A DNA stretch of 34,257 nt from an uncultured Prevotellaceae bacterium. Its GTDB lineage: Bacteria; Bacteroidota; Bacteroidia; Bacteroidales; Bacteroidaceae. The translations under genes were made by a program, and so were the position numbers. Below are positions 30,079 through 34,257 of the stretch, one piece after another. Position 1 is the first letter of the stretch. Each line of letters starts with the position of its first letter. The notes under the pieces are model-generated. The model searched no databases, was not told the DNA's origin, and saw nothing but the letters and a program-made list of their open reading frames with translations. The stretch covers positions 1-34,257 of the forward strand of contig CACYQO010000073.1 of the NCBI GenBank assembly GCA_902776545.1, given 5' to 3'.

Positions 30079-32379
30079 ATGAACAAAAAGAAAATCTACT
30101 ACTGGCTGCTGTTGCCAGTGCTGGCTCTGATGATGGGAGCCTGTAGTAAAACAGATGATGACAACGGTGGTGGCAATACGCCCAAACTTCCCGAAACGAA
30201 TGTCGCGCTATCAGAAGAGGACTGCGTCAACTTTTTCAGTGAGCTTGTTGCTCGCAGCGTGATGCATGGCATCGCTCCGGATGCACCGTGCAACGATGTC
30301 ACCCGCTACTGGCAATTGGCCGAACTGCTGGCTAACCAACCTACGACGACCTCTACGCGAGGCCTGTGGAGCGGAATTCTGGCTGCCTATAATTTTAAGA
30401 AGGCGGTTGAAAGTTCGAAGGCAACTCATCGCGCCACACTGATTGGCGCCATGGTCAAGAGCGGCAAGATGGACAAGAAGTCGCGAGAGCAGATATGGCA
30501 TCAGATTATGAATGCCAAAAAGAATAAAAGCAACGACTTTTTGTTGGATAATCAATACCGCATGGGCTGCGACGAATTCTGGGAGAAATTCTCGAAAGGC
30601 GAGCTGGACGGTGCGGCCTTTGATATCTATCACGCTGTGTTTGCCGAGAACGTGGAGTCGAAACAGACGGCAGCCCAGGAACTGGCCGAGTATCTGTTGG
30701 ACAACAACCTGCGTGAGATTGACATGACGCTCAAGTGTGCTGGTCCGCTCATCTCGGCCGGTGCCGACGTCGTGTTTGCCCTTGGCGATGACCTTATTCA
30801 GTATGGAAAGCTGGCCTACGACTTTGTGAACATCAACGGAGAATTTGTCCTACAGGCCGTCGACGGCAACCTCACCTCAGAGAAGTGCATCGACACCATG
30901 AACTTCAACCTGAAGCTCCTGACGAAAAAATTGAAGGAGATTGTGCCTACGACGCAGGATCTGACCGAAGTACTGTCGGACCTGACCGCCGACCAGCTTA
31001 AGGCGCTGCAGAAGGAAATTCAAAATGCGCTGGACGATGCCAGCGGCATGCAGTTGAGCAAAAACGAACTCGATTGGTTTACCCAGCGTGCCAAGGATAT
31101 TTTGCACATTGACTGGAAACCCGGATTCCTGGATCAGGAATATGTCAACGATACTTATGATCTGACCATCAGCATTGAAAGTCCGAGTGGCAAGGGGTGT
31201 TACACGTTCTACTGCACTGACAAGAATGGGAATGTGCTCCTGGAAGGCCGTTGTGCCCTTAGCCCGACCACCATCACCCTTTATGTCACCTATATCGAAA
31301 AGGGTTGCGAGCGCATCCTTCCGAAGAGTGGAAAGGTGACCGTCGGCGACATGCTTTTCATTCCTTACAATGATATTGGATTCAGCAGCGAAGGCGTTGA
31401 TATTCTATGGTTGTGGTATAACTCCACCGAACAGTCAGATATCTACTTCAATTTGAAGAAAGACACAGAGATAGACGCCTCGCCCACTGAGTTGACCTTC
31501 GAGGCCGAGGGTGGCGAGCAGACGGTGAATGTTGACAAGAAGTCCTACCCCTACTGTGGTGGTTTTACCGACTCTGATTGCGAAGACTGGATCACCATCA
31601 AGAATGTCTCGGATGGCGTCTTCACAGTGACAGCCGCTCCCAACAATACCGACAAAGAGCGCACGGGTACCATCTACGCCTTTGCCACGAACTCCATGAA
31701 TCCGACGAAAGATGACATTGTATTGCTGCCCATCAAGGTGAAGCAGAAGGCGGGAGACACAAGTGGAGACACAAGTCAACAGCAGCAGATTACCCAAGTC
31801 GAGATAAGTTCATTTAAATTCAAGACAGGCCTTTATGCTAATTGTACGCAGAACCATTATAATGAAAATGGTAAGCTTGATAAGACAGAAGAATATGTAT
31901 CTGGAAGTAGTTTCGAAGGGGGATATATGGACCAAAGTTTCACGGCGGAAAACATTACCAGTAGTTTCTCTGGCTCTACATTGCATGTGAAAGCTGAATA
32001 TGAGTATCGTGGTCAGAAATATGATGTCTCGTTCGATGTCACAGGCATAACGGGCGACTATAAGGAAGCGCGTGTAACAAGCCTGACATGCAAAAGGGTT
32101 ATCTCCGAATCTGTATTCGGACATGAAAAGTACAACTTCACGGCGACATATTCAAATATTCCAGTCAATAAAATAGGTAAAAAAAGTGCTTCTGACCCAT
32201 TATCATTGAGTAGGATGACGTTCGAAGGAACACCAGCGAATGGTATGGGAATATCAGGCTACTCTTGTGAGAAATATACGTACGACGGATGGGGAGGATA
32301 TACGCATTATCACTTTGATTACCTCGACAACGCCGCGAACTTTGCGACCTTGGTAATCGAATTCAAGTCCGTTAAGTAG
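30079..32379 (+). CDS. Large lipoprotein with a BACON domain, function unknown
   Basis: This 766-aa lipoprotein has lipobox LMMGAC (Cys22) and a Gly/Asp-rich tether. Residues about 45-360 are mostly helical and not recognised (EEDCVNFFSELVARSVMHGI, LTEVLSDLTADQLKALQKEI). About 365-460 look beta-rich (YDLTISIESPSGKGCYTFYC). About 465-557 form a BACON domain (ASPTELTFEAEGGEQTVNVD, DWITIKNVSDGVFTVTAAPN), which in Bacteroidota binds carbohydrate or mucin-like surfaces or acts as a spacer. A short GDTSGDTSQQQQ linker leads to a beta-rich C-terminal domain (about 575-766) that is more A/T-rich than the rest. It is transcribed from copy 2 of the hairpin-promoter element. A surface role is inference. 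Confidence 0.78.
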   Translation: MNKKKIYYWLLLPVLALMMGACSKTDDDNGGGNTPKLPETNVALSEEDCVNFFSELVARSVMHGIAPDAPCNDVTRYWQLAELLANQPTTTSTRGLWSGILAAYNFKKAVESSKATHRATLIGAMVKSGKMDKKSREQIWHQIMNAKKNKSNDFLLDNQYRMGCDEFWEKFSKGELDGAAFDIYHAVFAENVESKQTAAQELAEYLLDNNLREIDMTLKCAGPLISAGADVVFALGDDLIQYGKLAYDFVNINGEFVLQAVDGNLTSEKCIDTMNFNLKLLTKKLKEIVPTTQDLTEVLSDLTADQLKALQKEIQNALDDASGMQLSKNELDWFTQRAKDILHIDWKPGFLDQEYVNDTYDLTISIESPSGKGCYTFYCTDKNGNVLLEGRCALSPTTITLYVTYIEKGCERILPKSGKVTVGDMLFIPYNDIGFSSEGVDILWLWYNSTEQSDIYFNLKKDTEIDASPTELTFEAEGGEQTVNVDKKSYPYCGGFTDSDCEDWITIKNVSDGVFTVTAAPNNTDKERTGTIYAFATNSMNPTKDDIVLLPIKVKQKAGDTSGDTSQQQQITQVEISSFKFKTGLYANCTQNHYNENGKLDKTEEYVSGSSFEGGYMDQSFTAENITSSFSGSTLHVKAEYEYRGQKYDVSFDVTGITGDYKEARVTSLTCKRVISESVFGHEKYNFTATYSNIPVNKIGKKSASDPLSLSRMTFEGTPANGMGISGYSCEKYTYDGWGGYTHYHFDYLDNAANFATLVIEFKSVK

Positions 32380-32406
32380 AGAGAGGACGACATCAGTATA
32401 TAACTT

Positions 32407-32437
32407 TTCGGGCGGATCGTTTGGCGGTTCGCCCGAA
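32407..32437 (+). terminator. Hairpin after the BACON lipoprotein gene (possible terminator)
   Basis: TTCGGGCGGA (32407-32416) pairs with TTCGCCCGAA (32428-32437), 10 bp with one G-U. No T-run follows, so it is only a possible terminator. Confidence 0.45.
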
Positions 32438-32458
32438 TTGTTCCCCAAAAAGAAAAGT

Positions 32459-32523
32459 TTTGTTCGCAGCTGATGAGTATAAGTTCGCGGTGCACGAACA
32501 TATGTTTACGGGCGGCGAACAAA
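32459..32523. repeat. Interspersed inverted repeats of GTTCGC/GCGAAC type
   Basis: TTTGTTCGC (32459-32467) and GCGAACAAA (32515-32523) are perfect inverted arms. Between them lies a further small palindrome, GTTCG...CGAAC, and GTTCAC follows. The 256-bp gap before the next gene holds this structure and a promoter, and no gene I can support. Confidence 0.55.
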
Positions 32524-32567
32524 GGTTCACGGAGCGTAAATATAGAATTGCACTTTTTCGTGAAATG

Positions 32568-32599
32568 TTTGGATAATTGGGAAACTTGTTGTACCTTTG
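32568..32599 (+). promoter_or_regulatory. Promoter of the 32636 gene
   Basis: TTTG (32568-32571) and TACCTTTG (32592-32599) are separated by exactly 20 bp. The leader to the ATG is about 30 nt. TGAAATGTTT overlaps the -33 box (32561-32570) but at a different distance from the locus operator motif. Confidence 0.8.
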
Positions 32600-32635
32600 C
32601 AAACGAATTAGTAATCATCCAAAACCAAGACAGAT

Positions 32636-33322
32636 ATGAAGAAGACTATTTTTGTGGTAATGGCTTGTGTGCTGGGGCTGTCGGCTCAGGCACAGAGCAC
32701 GTGGAGTTATGGCGAGCATCAGTACACGATGAAAGGTAATCTGACCGCCGAGAAGTATAACAAGAGTGCAACGGGCGTGGTGACTTTTACTAATGTGCCG
32801 AAGGACTATGAGGAGTTTGAGGCACTCTACAAGGTGTTCCTGGGCAAGACGCCCCACGGTACGGCTGCGATGATGCCGATGGCGATGGAGATCTATGGCC
32901 GCAACCGTGAGGAGGGTCTGCGCTGCATACAGCTGATCAGCTGGCCGTCGAACGTCAATTCCGTCGTGTCACAGCTGAAGCAGAAGTACGGTACTTCGGA
33001 ATATGCTCCTGCTAACGACAGCTATCACCAGCGTTATCTGCCTGCCGCTGTGCTGAAGGGTGCCACGCCGCAGAACGGCTATTCGCCGAAGCGTCCCTAT
33101 ACGGTGGAGATGAAGGCGAGTGTGAATGCGCACCAGGATTTGCAGTTCTCCGGAGAGGGTAGGGTGGTCTACTTGTATATCATGGGCGATGGTTGGGATA
33201 CCCACCAACGGAGTGTGGAGATCATCAAGCAGGCGGACAGTGAGCTTCATCAGGTGTTCAACTGCCCCAGTTTGTACACACAATGCAAGCCAATTCGTGG
33301 ACAGTGGCAAGGATTGCAATGA
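32636..33322 (+). CDS. Secreted protein of unknown function
   Basis: This 228-aa protein has signal peptide MKKTIFVVMACVLGLSAQAQ and no lipobox or tail. I do not recognise a family with confidence. Visible features are an N-terminal beta-rich start (TWSYGEHQYTMKGNLTAEKY), a helix-rich middle (VPKDYEEFEALYKVFLGKTP, VNSVVSQLKQKYG), and a strand-loop pattern near the end (VVYLYIMGDGWDTHQRSVEI), with two cysteines near the C-terminus. It is the last gene before the ribosomal operon resumes and has its own promoter. Nothing in it points to xylan use, so it may be unrelated accessory cargo. Confidence 0.75.
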   Translation: MKKTIFVVMACVLGLSAQAQSTWSYGEHQYTMKGNLTAEKYNKSATGVVTFTNVPKDYEEFEALYKVFLGKTPHGTAAMMPMAMEIYGRNREEGLRCIQLISWPSNVNSVVSQLKQKYGTSEYAPANDSYHQRYLPAAVLKGATPQNGYSPKRPYTVEMKASVNAHQDLQFSGEGRVVYLYIMGDGWDTHQRSVEIIKQADSELHQVFNCPSLYTQCKPIRGQWQGLQ

Positions 33323-33380
33323 TAAAATATACTTAAAAGTATAAAAAATCTTAAATCTTTAGCTGGGTAGGTAGAAAATC

Positions 33381-33411
33381 TTGTGTATATCGCATATAAT
33401 ATGTACCTTTG
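33381..33411 (+). promoter_or_regulatory. Promoter of the rplC-rplD operon
   Basis: TTG (33381-33383) and TACCTTTG (33404-33411) are 20 bp apart. Transcription would start near 33418, giving a leader of about 175 nt. A promoter here is needed because rplC is separated from rpsJ by about 31 kb and by a terminator. Confidence 0.78.
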
Positions 33412-33497
33412 CAGCCGCAAAAGTGCGTATTGCGCTGGCCCGAGAGCTATCAATACCCTGATAAAGAGCAACTTAGCCTTCAAAAATGAAGCGGTTG

Positions 33498-33557
33498 AGG
33501 TTCCTTTTTAAGTGGGTTTGTGCGCCTCGGATGGCGATGACACTTAAAAAGGAATTT
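33498..33557 (+). promoter_or_regulatory. Structured leader of rplC (long hairpin; candidate ribosomal-protein autoregulation)
   Basis: TTCCTTTTTAAGTG (33501-33514) pairs perfectly with CACTTAAAAAGGAA (33541-33554), and the helix extends to 17 bp with two G-U pairs. Its loop holds a small inner hairpin, CGCC (33523-33526) with GGCG (33533-33536). Two small hairpins appear possible upstream (around 33448-33468 and 33478-33492). In many bacteria S10-operon leaders are bound by L4 to limit synthesis, and rplD is in this transcript. That use here is inference. Confidence 0.65.
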
Positions 33558-33591
33558 ATTATATTTATAACATTATTAATTTTAAACTGAA

Positions 33592-34158
33592 ATGCCAGGA
33601 TTAATTGGAAGAAAAATCGGAATGACATCCGTTTTCAGTGCCGACGGTAAGAAGAAGTCAGTCGAGACGGACGGTTACAAGGCCGTTCAGCTCGCCTTCG
33701 GTGAGAAGAAGGAGAAGAACACCACCAAGGCAATGATGGGTATCTTCAAGAAAGCCAACACGACGCCCAAGGCCCACTTGGCCGAGTTCAAGTTTGACAA
33801 TGAGCTCAACCTCGGCGACACCGTTACTGTCGACATCTTCGAGGGAGCAGAGTTTGTTGATGTTGTCGGCACGTCTAAAGGTAAGGGATTCCAGGGCGTT
33901 GTGAAGCGTCACGGTTTCGGCGGCGTAGGCCAGTCTACACACGGTCAGGACGACCGTCTGCGTAAGCCGGGTTCTATCGGTGCCTGTTCATATCCCGCCA
34001 AGGTGTTCAAGGGCATGCGCATGGGTGGCCAGATGGGTGGCGACCGCGTGACAACCCAAAACCTCAAAGTGTTAAAGGTAATTCCAGAGCACAATCTGAT
34101 TCTCGTGAAGGGAAGCTGCGCTGGCTATAATGGTTCAACTGTATTAATCAACAAGTAA
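33592..34158 (+). CDS. rplC: Large ribosomal subunit protein L3 (uL3), missing about 17 residues near the N-terminus
   Basis: L3 is an early-assembly 50S protein near the peptidyl-transferase centre. The 188-aa product has the normal start ([20 protein letters not shown]), the central loop ([30 protein letters not shown]) and the end ([20 protein letters not shown]). After SADGK the usual strand of the IPVTVIE..PN.VTQVK type is absent and sequence resumes at [13 protein letters not shown]. About 17-18 residues (about 51-54 bp) are missing in frame; Bacteroidota L3 is normally about 205 aa. The missing strand is conserved across bacteria, so this is either an assembly deletion or a notable variant. 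rplD follows after 1 bp. Confidence 0.95.
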   Translation: MPGLIGRKIGMTSVFSADGKKKSVETDGYKAVQLAFGEKKEKNTTKAMMGIFKKANTTPKAHLAEFKFDNELNLGDTVTVDIFEGAEFVDVVGTSKGKGFQGVVKRHGFGGVGQSTHGQDDRLRKPGSIGACSYPAKVFKGMRMGGQMGGDRVTTQNLKVLKVIPEHNLILVKGSCAGYNGSTVLINK

Positions 34159-34159
34159 G

Positions 34160-34257
34160 ATGGAAGTTAGCGTATTAAATATCAAAGGTCAGGAGACCGG
34201 ACGCAAGGTGACTCTGAACGATGCTATCTACGGCATTGAACCTAATGACCATGTGAT
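34160..34257 (+). CDS. rplD: Large ribosomal subunit protein L4 (uL4), N-terminal fragment cut by the window end
   Basis: ATG at 34160 begins one base after the rplC stop. The visible 32 residues ([20 protein letters not shown], then [12 protein letters not shown]) are a typical Bacteroidota L4 start. The gene order rplC-rplD is the normal S10 operon order, so the ribosomal operon resumes here. Confidence 0.93.
   Translation, partial: MEVSVLNIKGQETGRKVTLNDAIYGIEPNDHV

Noticed and set aside
29919-30146. 75-codon plus-strand open frame across the second hairpin element
   Set aside because: It runs through the hairpin and promoter into the start of the BACON lipoprotein gene in another frame, with no protein-like features.
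32473-32739. 88-codon plus-strand open frame before the 32636 gene
   Set aside because: It covers inverted repeats and the promoter and overlaps a gene with a clear signal peptide.
33323-33350. AT-rich palindrome TATACTTAAAAGTATA as a terminator after the 32636 gene
   Set aside because: The stem is short and A/T-only and is followed by As rather than Ts on the plus strand; support is too weak.
2200-33591. A mobile element as carrier of the locus
   Set aside because: No integrase, transposase, conjugation gene, tRNA site or clear terminal repeat is visible at either end, so no mechanism of insertion can be claimed.

Overview
The window is Bacteroidota DNA, most likely Prevotellaceae. The evidence is promoters of the TTTG/TAnnTTTG type, starts without Shine-Dalgarno sequences, SusC/SusD pairs, a hybrid two-component regulator, BACON and lipocalin-like lipoproteins, and C-terminal tails of the Prevotella type. 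All supported genes are on the + strand. I see no tRNA, rRNA, CRISPR array, transposase or integrase.

The two ends are housekeeping DNA from one ancestral cluster: fusA (EF-G, 5' end outside the window) and rpsJ (S10) on the left, rplC (L3) and the start of rplD (L4) on the right. In most bacteria rpsJ and rplC are adjacent in the S10 operon. Here about 31 kb lies between them. rpsJ has its own strong terminator and rplC has its own promoter and a structured leader.

Most of the insert is a polysaccharide utilization locus that looks directed at decorated xylan. The order is: hybrid two-component sensor/regulator (2350-6279); SusC1, SusD1, SusC2, SusD2 (6396-16083); a DUF1735-type lipoprotein; a GH10-like lipoprotein that has lost both catalytic glutamates; a small secreted beta-rich protein on its own promoter; then an operon of GH115 alpha-glucuronidase, GH98 glycosidase (candidate endo-xylanase) and a secreted CotH-kinase-like protein. 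The SusC-SusD-SusC-SusD-lipoprotein-GH10 order resembles the Xus xylan system of Prevotella and Bacteroides. A TGARAC-type motif sits 37-38 bp upstream of the -7 box at three promoters of the locus, and a fourth copy lies in front of the regulator gene. This suggests one regulon driven by the hybrid regulator.

Downstream are a membrane-spanning Kelch/AraC regulator (27441-29195), a lipocalin-like lipoprotein and a BACON lipoprotein. Two copies of a roughly 90-bp hairpin-plus-promoter element precede the two lipoproteins. A secreted protein of unknown function follows, then rplC.

Two sequence oddities run through the window. First, 7-8 bp tandem repeats lie directly against three start codons, encode the signal-peptide cores of two lipoproteins, and interrupt three other reading frames in frame. 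Second, five genes (fusA, susC1, susD1, the GH98 gene, rplC) carry small duplications or deletions, four of them frameshifting. Because EF-G and L3 are essential, assembly or consensus error is a serious possibility for these lesions.
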